From: JAJYKC01 sp035545735
Lineage (GTDB): Bacteria; Acidobacteriota; Terriglobia; Bryobacterales; Bryobacteraceae
NCBI GenBank assembly: GCA_035545735.1
Contig: DASZXS010000005.1
Span: 1-64,000, forward strand
Reading direction: 5' to 3'
DNA: 64,000 bases
Shown: positions 24,765 through 32,630 of the stretch, piece by piece
How positions within the stretch are numbered: position 1 is the first letter of the stretch
How the letters are laid out: the number at the start of each line of letters is the position of its first letter
The notes under the pieces: model-generated
Databases searched by the model: none
Seen by the model: only the letters and a program-made list of their open reading frames with translations
What the model was told of the DNA's origin: nothing
Position numbers and translations under genes: made by a program

Positions 24765-26067
24765 CCCGAACACCGCTTACGACCGCCCGCAGGCGATTGA
24801 CCTCGAGAAGTGCGTGCACTGCGGACTCTGTTTGAACTCCTGCCCGACGTACCGTGAGTTGGGCTTGGAGATGGATTCCCCGCGCGGGCGAATCTACCAG
24901 ATGGTTCAGGTTTCGACCGGCGCCGCGCCGATTAGCGACAGCTATGTGGAACACATCGAGCTTTGCCTGGCATGCCGGGGGTGCGAGAGCGCCTGTCCTT
25001 CCGGGGTGCAATATGGCCGGCTGGTGGAAGCGGCGCGGGCGGAGATCGAAAATGCCCGCGAGCGTTCCTGGCACGTCCGCGTGCTGCGCAATATGGTCTT
25101 CCACCGGCTGCTGCCGTCCCGCCGCTTTCTGCAAACGGTGGGGAATCTTTTGTTGTTCTACCAGGCCTCCGGTCTGCAAAAACTGGTCCGCCGCTCGGGA
25201 ATTTTGCGGCGAATGGGCCGCTTGGGAGAGGCGGAAGCGCTGGCTCCGGCCGCGGAGTATCCGTTTTTTTATCGCCAATACGGCAAAGTCCTTGCGCCGG
25301 AGGGTGTTCGTAAATACCGGGTGGCGTTTCTGGGCGGGTGTATCGCCAATATCAGCTTCGCGCGCCTGAATGAAGCTACGGTGCGCGTTTTGCGGAAAAA
25401 CGGGTGCGAGGTGACGATCCCGGAAGATCAGACCTGTTGCGGCGCCCTCCACGTTCATGCGGGGATTCGGGATGAGGCGCGGGAACTGGCCAAGATCAAT
25501 ATGAACGCGCTGCTGGGGCAAGGGTTCGACGCCATTATTACGAACGCCGCGGGCTGCGGCTCCACGCTCAAGGAATATCACGACCTCTTTGAGCACGATC
25601 CCGAATGGGGCGAAAAATCCCGGACGTTCTCCGGACTTGTGAAAGACGTGACCGAGTTCTTAGCGTCGATTGAGCTGGATCCGCACCTGGGTGAAATCCA
25701 GGAGACCGTGACTTATCAGGATTCCTGCCACCTGGCCCACGGGCAAAAGGTCCGGACTGCTCCGCGCAAGCTCCTGCAAAAGATTCCAGGGCTGAAGTTT
25801 CAGGAAATGCCCCTCTCCGATATCTGCTGCGGCAGCGCGGGAATCTACAACGTGGTCCAGAATGAGATGTCGATGGCCGTCCTCGAAAAGAAAATGGCCT
25901 GCGTGAACCGAACAACAGCGGCGATTGTGGCAACGGCGAATCCGGGCTGTATGCTACAGCTCTGCGCGGGGGTCTCGAAGCACGGACACGGGCAGCAGGT
26001 GAAGCATATTGTGGAGCTTCTGGACGAATCCTACACGGCCTACGAGCACGCACGCAGAAATAGTTGA
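24751..26067 (+). CDS. glcF: Glycolate oxidase iron-sulfur subunit GlcF
   Basis: GlcF transfers electrons from the flavin subunits through two [4Fe-4S] clusters. The 438-residue protein has two full ferredoxin motifs: Cys21-24-27-31 and Cys72-75-78-82. Two CCG repeats follow, DQTCCGALHVHAG and DICCGSAGIYN, typical of this heterodisulfide reductase-like family. ATG 24751 is chosen over GTG 24739 because GGAAGG precedes it by five bases. It overlaps glcE and is followed six bases later by a convergent CCA nucleotidyltransferase gene. The family also contains lactate and glycerol-3-phosphate dehydrogenase subunits, so the substrate rests on the GlcE neighbour. Confidence 0.9.
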   Translation: MAASDPNTAYDRPQAIDLEKCVHCGLCLNSCPTYRELGLEMDSPRGRIYQMVQVSTGAAPISDSYVEHIELCLACRGCESACPSGVQYGRLVEAARAEIENARERSWHVRVLRNMVFHRLLPSRRFLQTVGNLLLFYQASGLQKLVRRSGILRRMGRLGEAEALAPAAEYPFFYRQYGKVLAPEGVRKYRVAFLGGCIANISFARLNEATVRVLRKNGCEVTIPEDQTCCGALHVHAGIRDEARELAKINMNALLGQGFDAIITNAAGCGSTLKEYHDLFEHDPEWGEKSRTFSGLVKDVTEFLASIELDPHLGEIQETVTYQDSCHLAHGQKVRTAPRKLLQKIPGLKFQEMPLSDICCGSAGIYNVVQNEMSMAVLEKKMACVNRTTAAIVATANPGCMLQLCAGVSKHGHGQQVKHIVELLDESYTAYEHARRNS

Positions 26068-26072
26068 GGCGC

Positions 26073-27383
26073 CTACTTGCGCGCTCCGCCGGCGATCGCG
26101 GCGGGCGGCTGCTCGGGGATTAACTCCCCTTCCGGCTCCACCTTTTTGGGACGGGCATCCAGGCGCTTCAGGATCAACTGCTCGCGCGCCTTTTCTCCCT
26201 TCGGCGTGCCCGGCTGCAGACCTTCCGCGACCACATCGCGGTCGGTGACTTCCTGCGCCGCGGGCAGGTATTTCTGCAGATAGTTCTTCAAACGATCCAG
26301 CGCCAGCCGTTGATTGGACTTCATGAGCAAATAGAGAATCTGCTCTCCCGGCGTCTTCGATGCGAGCTGATAGATCTTCGATGGCTTGTTTAGCTTCGGC
26401 GACTTCAGCTCATTTTCCAGCTTCTTGACGCGGGCATCGAGAGTCTGCCAGGCACTGACATCCGATTTCCTGAGGTCCAGGTGCTTAATAAAAGCCGCAC
26501 GCTCCTTGGGCGACAACTTCTCGCAAAGCAGACCGAGAAACAGGCCGAACATTTGTACCGGAAAGCGGACCCCAAACGGGATTAATTGGCGGATTTTATG
26601 GAGCTTTTCAAAAGCGGAGAGATTGAGTTTTCCACCCGCCAGTCCCTCGGAAAAGAGTCCCAGCAGTTTCTCGCTCTCCAGAAGGCGCAACACTTCGCCG
26701 GGATCCGGCTCCTCGGCGATTTGCTTCAACTCCTCGCGCAGCGTCTCGACGGGGATGCGGGATTCCAGCCCGGCCTCCCGCGCATTGCCGTATTGCATGC
26801 GCGTCCGCTCTTCAATTTCAAATCCGAGACGTACTTTCAGCCGCAGCAGGCGCAAGATGCGGGATGGGTCGTCATAGAGCGTGTAGTTCCCGGTGGCGCG
26901 GAGTTCTTTCCGCTCCAGGTCTCCCGCTCCGTTGGTGGGGTCGATTAAAAGACCGCGCGAACCGCGGGAAAGGGAAAGCGCGATGGCATTTACGGTGAAG
27001 TCCCGCCCTCGAAGATCCTCATGGATGGTGGCGGCGTGCACCTGGGGTTTCGAGCCGGGCTTGGTGTGGCGCTCGTGCCGCGCCATGCCGATTGTGGTGG
27101 GCACTCCGCCGGGAAACTCCATCACCGCGAGTTTGCGATGCTCATCGGCCGAGATCAGCTTCGCGCCGCTTTTGGCTTCAAGCATCTTCGCCAGTTTCAG
27201 AGGGTTGCCTTCCACCGTGAAGTCGATCTCGCGAAGAGGGAAGCCGCCCAGCATGTCCCGCAGGGCGCCGCCGGTGAGAAAGACGTTGATATTGGCGTTT
27301 GCGGCAGCCGCCTGCACCTCCGCAACCATCCGGCTCTGCTCGGAGCTCAGGTGGTTGTCGAGCATGAACATGTAGTCGCTCAT
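26073..27383 (-). CDS. CCA tRNA nucleotidyltransferase/poly(A) polymerase-family protein
   Basis: This is a class II nucleotidyltransferase that would add or repair the 3' CCA of tRNAs or polyadenylate RNA. Residues 37-62 hold TGGALRDMLGG then REIDFTVEG, so the usual DxD metal pair reads ExD here. The RNA-binding helices follow with FTVNAIALSL (about 130), LIDPTNGAGDLERKELRATG and DDPSRILRLLRLKVRLGFEI. The C-terminal 200 residues are helical and end in a Lys/Pro-rich tail. At 436 residues it is typical. An HD domain is not apparent. It is on the same strand as xerD, 36 bases downstream. Confidence 0.87.
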   Translation of the reverse strand: MSDYMFMLDNHLSSEQSRMVAEVQAAAANANINVFLTGGALRDMLGGFPLREIDFTVEGNPLKLAKMLEAKSGAKLISADEHRKLAVMEFPGGVPTTIGMARHERHTKPGSKPQVHAATIHEDLRGRDFTVNAIALSLSRGSRGLLIDPTNGAGDLERKELRATGNYTLYDDPSRILRLLRLKVRLGFEIEERTRMQYGNAREAGLESRIPVETLREELKQIAEEPDPGEVLRLLESEKLLGLFSEGLAGGKLNLSAFEKLHKIRQLIPFGVRFPVQMFGLFLGLLCEKLSPKERAAFIKHLDLRKSDVSAWQTLDARVKKLENELKSPKLNKPSKIYQLASKTPGEQILYLLMKSNQRLALDRLKNYLQKYLPAAQEVTDRDVVAEGLQPGTPKGEKAREQLILKRLDARPKKVEPEGELIPEQPPAAIAGGARK

Positions 27384-27419
27384 CGCTGATACTCCCTCAC
27401 GCGTCTCCCCATGGGCCGC

Positions 27420-28322
27420 CTAAGCCCTCGGGTGGTGTTGTTCCACCATTTGCTTCAAACGTGATCGCATGACATGGGTATAAATCTCCGTGGTTGCAAT
27501 ATCACTATGACCCAGCATGGTCTGAACGCTGCGCAGATCGGCGCCACCCTCCAAAAGGTGGGTGGCAAAGCTGTGCCGGATGACGTGCGGGGTCAGGTTG
27601 TGGAAAATTCCTACCTTTCTGCCGTGCTGCGCCAGCAGTTTCCAGAAACCCTGGCGGGTAAGGCAGCCGCCCCGGGAGGTCACGAACAGGTAGGGGCTCA
27701 ACCGTCCCTTCAGCAGCGCGGCACGCGCACCGCCCAAATAGTGCTCGACGGCGCGAAGCGCCTGCTTCCCTACGGGGACAATCCTCTGCTTGTTGCCCTT
27801 ACCCGTCACCTTGACGACGCCAAGGTTTGTTTCGAGGTCTGAAACCCGCAGTTTGCAAAGCTCGGATACGCGCAGGCCGGTGGCATAGAGGAACTCGATC
27901 ATGGCGCGATCGCGAAGTCCGGTCGGCTGCGCCGGGTCCGGAGCCTGGCTTAGCTTTTCCAACTCACTTGAATTCAGAAACTTGGGGAGATTTTTCCATC
28001 GCCTGGGCAAGCTCAAGAAGGGCGTTGGATCGGCGGCAAGCACGCCCTCGTCCACCAGAAAGCCGCAAAAGTTTCGCAACGTGGTGATATGACGGGAGAT
28101 GGTCCGTTCCGATAGGTGCGCCTGGTAAAGAGAATCGACGTACCGCTGGAGAGCGGCCGGCTCCAGCGCCCCGACGGCCAGATTCTCGATCTCCAGGAAC
28201 CCGCAAAACCTTTCCAGATCAAGACGGTAGGACTCGACGCTATTGGTAGCCAGCCCCTTTTCCACACGGCAAAAGTCCAGAAAAGCGGAAACCGGAGCGG
28301 AGCTAAGCGCCGCACTAAGCAT
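27420..28322 (-). CDS. xerD: Tyrosine recombinase XerD
   Basis: XerD acts with XerC at dif to resolve chromosome dimers. The 300-residue protein has an N-terminal SAM-like DNA-binding domain (about 8-95) and a C-terminal catalytic domain. The active-site residues are visible: Arg in LYATGLRVSEL, Lys in VTGKGNKQRIVP, the HxxR of HVIRHSFATHLLEGGADLRSVQTMLGHSDIATTEIYTHV and the nucleophile Tyr in that last motif. Chromosomal context among housekeeping genes and lack of phage genes favour XerD over an integrase. XerC is not in the window. Distinguishing XerD from XerC by sequence alone is imperfect. Confidence 0.9.
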   Translation of the reverse strand: MLSAALSSAPVSAFLDFCRVEKGLATNSVESYRLDLERFCGFLEIENLAVGALEPAALQRYVDSLYQAHLSERTISRHITTLRNFCGFLVDEGVLAADPTPFLSLPRRWKNLPKFLNSSELEKLSQAPDPAQPTGLRDRAMIEFLYATGLRVSELCKLRVSDLETNLGVVKVTGKGNKQRIVPVGKQALRAVEHYLGGARAALLKGRLSPYLFVTSRGGCLTRQGFWKLLAQHGRKVGIFHNLTPHVIRHSFATHLLEGGADLRSVQTMLGHSDIATTEIYTHVMRSRLKQMVEQHHPRA

Positions 28323-28366
28323 TGTGCCAATGATACAATAACCGCGAAATTGTTTGGAAGCGGACC

Positions 28367-28861
28367 TTGGCAGTTTCCACCAGCAAGAAAGTATTGGTCG
28401 CTCGCTTCGACCGTGAGACCCTGTCGGGGTTCGTCAATCTCCAGGAGTGGGAGAAACCGGACGGGATCGAGATCCTGACGGCGAACGGTTCGGCGACGGT
28501 CATTCCCTATACCGAGATCCGGATTGTCTATTTCGTCCTCGATTTCGACCGGGGGGAGCCGCGGCGCGAGTCACGCATTTTTAACAGCCGCCCGAAACAC
28601 GAAGGCGTTTGGGTGCGCTTGCGGCTGCGAGGCGGCGAGATGCTCGACGGCGTTATGCCGAACGACCTGTTGCAATGGGAAAGCCGGGGGTTTTCCATGA
28701 TTCCGCCCGACCCGAGCCTGCAGAATCAGCGAATTTACGTCCCCCGCGCAGCCGTGGAAGAGATCCGGATCCTCGGAGTGAACGGCAATTCCAACCGCCG
28801 GCGCCGCACGCGCAGGCCCGGCGCGGGCAAGGACCAGTTGGAGATGTTCGACGGGGATTGA
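28367..28861 (+). CDS. Conserved hypothetical protein, beta-rich N-domain
   Basis: The 164-residue protein appears to start at TTG 28367, with GGAAG six bases upstream. It has no signal peptide or membrane helix. Residues 5-60 form short strands (KKVLVARFDRETLSGFV, GIEILTANGSATVIPYTEIRIVYFVLDF), and a second similar unit follows at about 80-135 (VWVRLRLRGGEMLDGVM). This looks like a duplicated small beta-barrel of the kind found in Acidobacteriota and Deltaproteobacteria (possibly DUF6982-like). The tail is Arg-rich (NRRRRTRRPG) and ends LEMFDGD. It lies between divergent xerD and co-directional coaA. The Arg-rich tail hints at nucleic-acid or phosphate contact; the function is unknown. Confidence 0.65.
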   Translation: MAVSTSKKVLVARFDRETLSGFVNLQEWEKPDGIEILTANGSATVIPYTEIRIVYFVLDFDRGEPRRESRIFNSRPKHEGVWVRLRLRGGEMLDGVMPNDLLQWESRGFSMIPPDPSLQNQRIYVPRAAVEEIRILGVNGNSNRRRRTRRPGAGKDQLEMFDGD

Positions 28862-28884
28862 GTCACCCGGCCTAAGATAAGATC

Positions 28885-29856
28885 GTGTCCTCGCTCAACG
28901 GCGCGCCGCCCGAAGCCCCTGCAGAAGCCAGCCTCTATTTGACCTTCTCCCGCGAAGAATGGGCGCGGCTGCGGGCGTCGACGGTGATGCCGCTGACGGA
29001 GACCGACCTGGCGACTCTGCGCGGCATCAACGACCAGATTTCACTCGACGAAGTTGCCGGCGTCTACCTGCCGCTGTCCCGGCTCTTGAATTTGTATGTC
29101 AGCGCCATCCAATCCCTGCACAAGGCGACCGACACGTTTGTCGGCAACCTTCCGGCGAAAGTGCCTTATGTGATTGGGATCGCCGGCTCGGTGGCGGTCG
29201 GGAAAAGCACCATTGCCCGTATTCTTCAGGCGCTGCTGTCACGATGGCCGGACCATCCCAAAGTGGACCTGGTTACGACGGACGGCTTCCTGTTTCCGAC
29301 GCGGGTATTGGAGGAACGCGGGTTGATGAAGCGGAAAGGGTTCCCCGAGAGTTATAACCAGCGCCAGTTGGTGCAGTTTCTTACCGATATCAAAAGCGGA
29401 AAGCCGGAGGTTTCGGCGCCGGTCTATTCGCACCTGGGGTACGACATTGTGGAAGGCGAGACGCATTGCATCCGCAGCCCAGATATCGTCATCCTGGAAG
29501 GGCTGAACGTCCTGCAAACCAAGGACACGCGCCCCGGCAAACATTCGCGCCTCTTTGTGAGCGATCTCTTCGATTTTTCGATCTACATCGATGCGGAGGA
29601 GGCGATTATCGAAAGCTGGTATGTTTCCCGCTTCCTGACCTTGCGCGAGACGGTGTTCAGGAACCCGGAGTCCTATTTCCACCGCTACGCGAAGTTGTCA
29701 GAAGAAGAAGCAAAGGAAACCGCTCATGCGATCTGGCGCGAGATCAACGGACCGAACCTGCACCAGAATATTCAACCCACGAGGGAGCGCGCTCATTTGA
29801 TTATTCGCAAGGGGGAGGAGCACCGGGTGGAGGAGGTCCGGCTGCGGCGGTTATGA
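28885..29856 (+). CDS. coaA: Type I pantothenate kinase
   Basis: CoaA phosphorylates pantothenate, the first and rate-controlling step of coenzyme A synthesis, and is usually feedback-inhibited by CoA. The 323-residue protein has the P-loop GSVAVGKST near 101-109, LVTTDGFLFP for the catalytic region, RKGFPESYN and the late IILEGLNVLQ-type segment seen here as VILEGLNVLQ. The length and motif order match E. coli CoaA. The start is GTG 28885, 23 bases after the preceding unknown gene, so the two may be cotranscribed. Its end overlaps the convergent P1 peptidase stop by six bases. Confidence 0.94.
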   Translation: MSSLNGAPPEAPAEASLYLTFSREEWARLRASTVMPLTETDLATLRGINDQISLDEVAGVYLPLSRLLNLYVSAIQSLHKATDTFVGNLPAKVPYVIGIAGSVAVGKSTIARILQALLSRWPDHPKVDLVTTDGFLFPTRVLEERGLMKRKGFPESYNQRQLVQFLTDIKSGKPEVSAPVYSHLGYDIVEGETHCIRSPDIVILEGLNVLQTKDTRPGKHSRLFVSDLFDFSIYIDAEEAIIESWYVSRFLTLRETVFRNPESYFHRYAKLSEEEAKETAHAIWREINGPNLHQNIQPTRERAHLIIRKGEEHRVEEVRLRRL

Positions 29857-30915
29857 AGCGAGGTCGCGGTAGGAGGGAAACCCCGGAATTCCTTTGGCTT
29901 GGGTAACAGCCCGGACGACAGCGAGCGCCATCGCCTCCGCCGCCAGCGCGCCAATGGACCCGGCTTCGACGCGGCCCGGATAGGATGCCGTGGAGAGGGC
30001 AAAGACGGTATCGCCGTCAAACGGGGAATGCACCGGGTTGATGGTCCGGGCGAGACCGTCATGCGCCATTTGCGCGACTTTCGAAGCCTGATCCTTGGTG
30101 AGGGCGGCATTGGTGGCGACGACTCCGATGGTTGTATTGGCCGGTACCCGGGGAACGGTGACACGATAACCGCCGCGGATTTGGGCGATGGCATCGCGAA
30201 ACGTCTTTTTATCCTGGTTGAGTGCGCCGGCGAGGATGCGCCCCGTATGCGGGTCGCGAACGTCCCCCACTGCGTTGACGGCGACCAGCGCCGCGACAGT
30301 GACCCCGGTCTTCCCCGCGCGGAGACTGGCCGTCCCGAGTCCGCTTTTCATGGCATATTGAGAGCCGAACATCTTCCCGACGGTTGCGCCGGCGCCCGCT
30401 CCGACGTTTCCCTCTGGAATTTTCCCGGTCGCCGCCACCCGGCACGCTTGGTAGCCGGAGTCGGCCGTGGGGCGGATTTTCGGGTCGCCGATGCCGAGGT
30501 CGAAGAGAATCGCGGCCGGGACAATCGGCACAATCGCGGGACCGGCGTGGAAGCCGATGCCCTTCTCGTCCAGGTAGCGCATCACACCCGAAGCGGCGTC
30601 GAGTCCGAACGCGCTTCCGCCGGACAGGACAATTCCGAAGACCCGTTGGACGGTATTGATCGGATTGAGCAGATCCGTCTCGCGCGTGCCCGGCGCGCCG
30701 CCTCGCACATCGACTCCGCAAACCGCGCCTTTTTCGCACAGCACCACGGTGCATCCGGTGGGCCGGCGCGTCTCGGTGAAGTGGCCCACGCGCAGGCCTT
30801 CCACGTCGGTGAGACCGCCCGGATCCTCGCCGCCTCCATCCGGAGCGGCGGCAAGCAACTCGGCGCCGCCGGCTGCCGCGGCAAGGAGGTTGCGTGGGAA
30901 TGCGCGCCGGTTCAT
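29851..30915 (-). CDS. P1-family (DmpA-like) N-terminal nucleophile peptidase, Tat-like leader
   Basis: P1/S58 peptidases are self-cleaving aminopeptidases acting on N-terminal residues or beta-peptides. The 354-residue product starts at ATG 30915 with GGAGA nine bases before it. NRRAFPRN plus a small Ala-rich stretch looks like a twin-arginine leader. LRVGHFTETRRPTGCTVVL opens the fold, and VLSGGSAFGLDAASGVMRYL is highly conserved in the family. PANTTIGVVATNA marks the autocleavage site, with Thr261 as likely nucleophile in place of the Ser of DmpA. It would function as processed alpha and beta chains, probably in the periplasm. Natural substrates are unknown. It is divergent from the next gene. 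Confidence 0.88.
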   Translation of the reverse strand: MNRRAFPRNLLAAAAGGAELLAAAPDGGGEDPGGLTDVEGLRVGHFTETRRPTGCTVVLCEKGAVCGVDVRGGAPGTRETDLLNPINTVQRVFGIVLSGGSAFGLDAASGVMRYLDEKGIGFHAGPAIVPIVPAAILFDLGIGDPKIRPTADSGYQACRVAATGKIPEGNVGAGAGATVGKMFGSQYAMKSGLGTASLRAGKTGVTVAALVAVNAVGDVRDPHTGRILAGALNQDKKTFRDAIAQIRGGYRVTVPRVPANTTIGVVATNAALTKDQASKVAQMAHDGLARTINPVHSPFDGDTVFALSTASYPGRVEAGSIGALAAEAMALAVVRAVTQAKGIPGFPSYRDLAS

Positions 30916-30965
30916 GAATTCGGGTCTCCGTCCACTTGCTAGCTTAGCCGACAGAAGGGACCCCG

Positions 30966-31799
30966 ATGATATCCTGGGGGGTAGTGATTCGTCGTATTTT
31001 GTGCTTCCCGCTTCTGGCTGCTTTGGCAATGGCGCAATCGCCAAACCCCGCCGGGCCGGAGTCCGGCGCTTCGGAAAAGGCGCTGCATGCGCGTGCCGCC
31101 GAGTTTTACCAGGACTTCGTGGACGGTAAGTTTCGCGCCGCCGATGCGCTGGTGGCCGACGACAGCAAGGATGCTTTCTTCGCCGAGGAAAAGTCGCGGT
31201 ACAAATCCTGTTCGGTGGGGAAAATCACCATGGCGCAGGACCGGCAGTCCGCCGTCGTCGTTACATCGTGCGCCACTACATTTTCGTTTAACGGGCAGCG
31301 GGTTCCCACCACCGTTCCGATGACCAGCCATTGGAAAGTCCAGAATGGCGAATGGTTCTATCATGTGGTCCCGTTCGACGGTAAAGTGAAGACGCCGTTC
31401 GGGAAAATGACTGTGGATCCGGACGGAGCACACCAGGCTCCGATTCCCGCCAACCCCGGCGCGATGAGACCCGGGATGCTGGCCGGCGTGCGAGCCGGCA
31501 AGACCAGCGTCACCATTGCTCCGGACCGGCCTTCCCAGCAGAAGGTCGAGATCGAGAACGGCCTGGATGGCCCAGTGAAGCTATCCATGGCCACGGTGAA
31601 TATTCCCGGACTTACGGTTCATCTGGATCCCGTGACGCTGGAAGCGCACTCGAAGAGCACGTTGACGCTCGACTATTCACCGGAAAAAAGCCGCCCCTCG
31701 GGCAACACGACGATCCGGATTCGTGTGGCGCCGCTGCAGCAGATTATCCGCGTCCACCTTTCGTTTATGGAAGAAGCAGCGTCAAAGGGCAAACCCTGA
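30966..31799 (+). CDS. Exported hypothetical protein with NTF2-like and Ig-like regions
   Basis: The 277-residue protein has a signal peptide (about 1-23, ending AMAQS). Residues 38-130 (ALHARAAEFYQDFVDGKFRAADALVADDSKDAFF and following) look like an NTF2/DUF4440-type alpha-beta fold. Residues 170-265 are beta-rich (KTSVTIAPDRPSQQKVEIENG, SKSTLTLDYSP), like an immunoglobulin-like domain. I do not recognise a named family. ATG 30966 is preferred because GAAGGG precedes it; GTG 30984 is possible. A small hairpin plus T run follows the stop. It could be an outer-surface or periplasmic protein, but nothing in the context assigns a role. Confidence 0.6.
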   Translation: MISWGVVIRRILCFPLLAALAMAQSPNPAGPESGASEKALHARAAEFYQDFVDGKFRAADALVADDSKDAFFAEEKSRYKSCSVGKITMAQDRQSAVVVTSCATTFSFNGQRVPTTVPMTSHWKVQNGEWFYHVVPFDGKVKTPFGKMTVDPDGAHQAPIPANPGAMRPGMLAGVRAGKTSVTIAPDRPSQQKVEIENGLDGPVKLSMATVNIPGLTVHLDPVTLEAHSKSTLTLDYSPEKSRPSGNTTIRIRVAPLQQIIRVHLSFMEEAASKGKP

Positions 31800-31802
31800 G
31801 AA

Positions 31803-31834
31803 AGGGCAGAGAGCGGGAGTTCGCCCTCGTTTTT
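31803..31834 (+). terminator. Probable intrinsic terminator
   Basis: AGGGC (31803-31807) pairs with GCCCT (31823-31827) and is followed by GTTTTT at 31829-31834. It begins four bases after the stop codon of the exported hypothetical gene. The stem is short, but position and T run support termination. Confidence 0.45.
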
Positions 31835-31871
31835 GGCCACCGGTTTGCTCCTCGCTCGGAGGAGCACCACA

Positions 31872-32522
31872 GTGAACTCGATACTCAACGCCACTCTCTC
31901 CTCGCTATTCCCACACTTGCGCACCAGGGCGCAGTCCACGCCAACACGGGTAAGTTCCGCCGAATCTTTCGGTCAGGAGCTCGCGAAGGCCTTATCAAAC
32001 GCCCGGAGACCGGCGGGGATCCACTCTTCCGGCATATCCGTGCGGGCGGCCTCCAGCGGCGGCCAACGCCAATTTTCCGTCGCGACTCCGGAAATCGCCA
32101 AGAATTCGCCGCCGCCGGAAACCGCGGCCGCACCGGTATCCAAGCCTCCGGCAGCCTACCCGGTATTGTCGGCTGACAAGCTTACGCTTCCGCCGAATGC
32201 CGCGGACGATGCGTATTGGAGCCAGCAGCCGGCTGTAGTACAGCAACTCCGCTACATGCCGAGCGAAAGCGATCGCGAGAAACTCGGACAGAGTCTCGCG
32301 AGCCAGGGCTATACCATCGACGTGCCGGTGATGGTGTGGGGCTGGGATGCCGGACAGACGATGGCTCTACGGCAAAGCTACGGCTACACTTGGGTGCCGT
32401 CGGCCAACAACGCGCCCATTCAAGAGGCGCCGGGGTTCAACCTTCCTGGACTAGTCGCCTACAATCCGAACACCCCGCCGCCGGGCTCGATTCTGGTTCC
32501 CTCGGGCGCAGCGCAAGCTTAG
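31872..32522 (+). CDS. Hypothetical protein with conserved aromatic C-terminal segment
   Basis: The open frame begins at 31833, but GTG 31872 has GGAGGAG seven bases upstream and gives a 216-residue protein. There is no cleavable signal peptide or membrane helix. Residues 1-45 are Ser/Thr/Ala-rich with FGQELAKAL. Residues 60-110 are Ala/Pro-rich and probably disordered. The C-terminal part has DDAYWSQQPAVVQQLR, GYTIDVPVMVWGWDAGQ and YGYTWVPSANN, which look conserved and structured. The N-terminal helix plus a long linker recalls rod- or hook-associated proteins, yet no flagellar gene is adjacent. The function is unknown. Confidence 0.55.
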   Translation: MNSILNATLSSLFPHLRTRAQSTPTRVSSAESFGQELAKALSNARRPAGIHSSGISVRAASSGGQRQFSVATPEIAKNSPPPETAAAPVSKPPAAYPVLSADKLTLPPNAADDAYWSQQPAVVQQLRYMPSESDREKLGQSLASQGYTIDVPVMVWGWDAGQTMALRQSYGYTWVPSANNAPIQEAPGFNLPGLVAYNPNTPPPGSILVPSGAAQA

Positions 32523-32630
32523 GGAAGAGGGCAGCGCCCCTCAAACACACGGAAGGCGTGACGATTGTAACGAGCCTGTAGGCGCGCTTCGCTAGAATTG
32601 ACGTTGACACCCTAGAGGAGCAAGCCGCGT

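Noticed and set aside
27420..28322. xerD read as a phage or island integrase
   Set aside because: It sits among housekeeping genes with no phage gene, tRNA attachment site or integration repeat nearby, and has XerD-like length and motifs.
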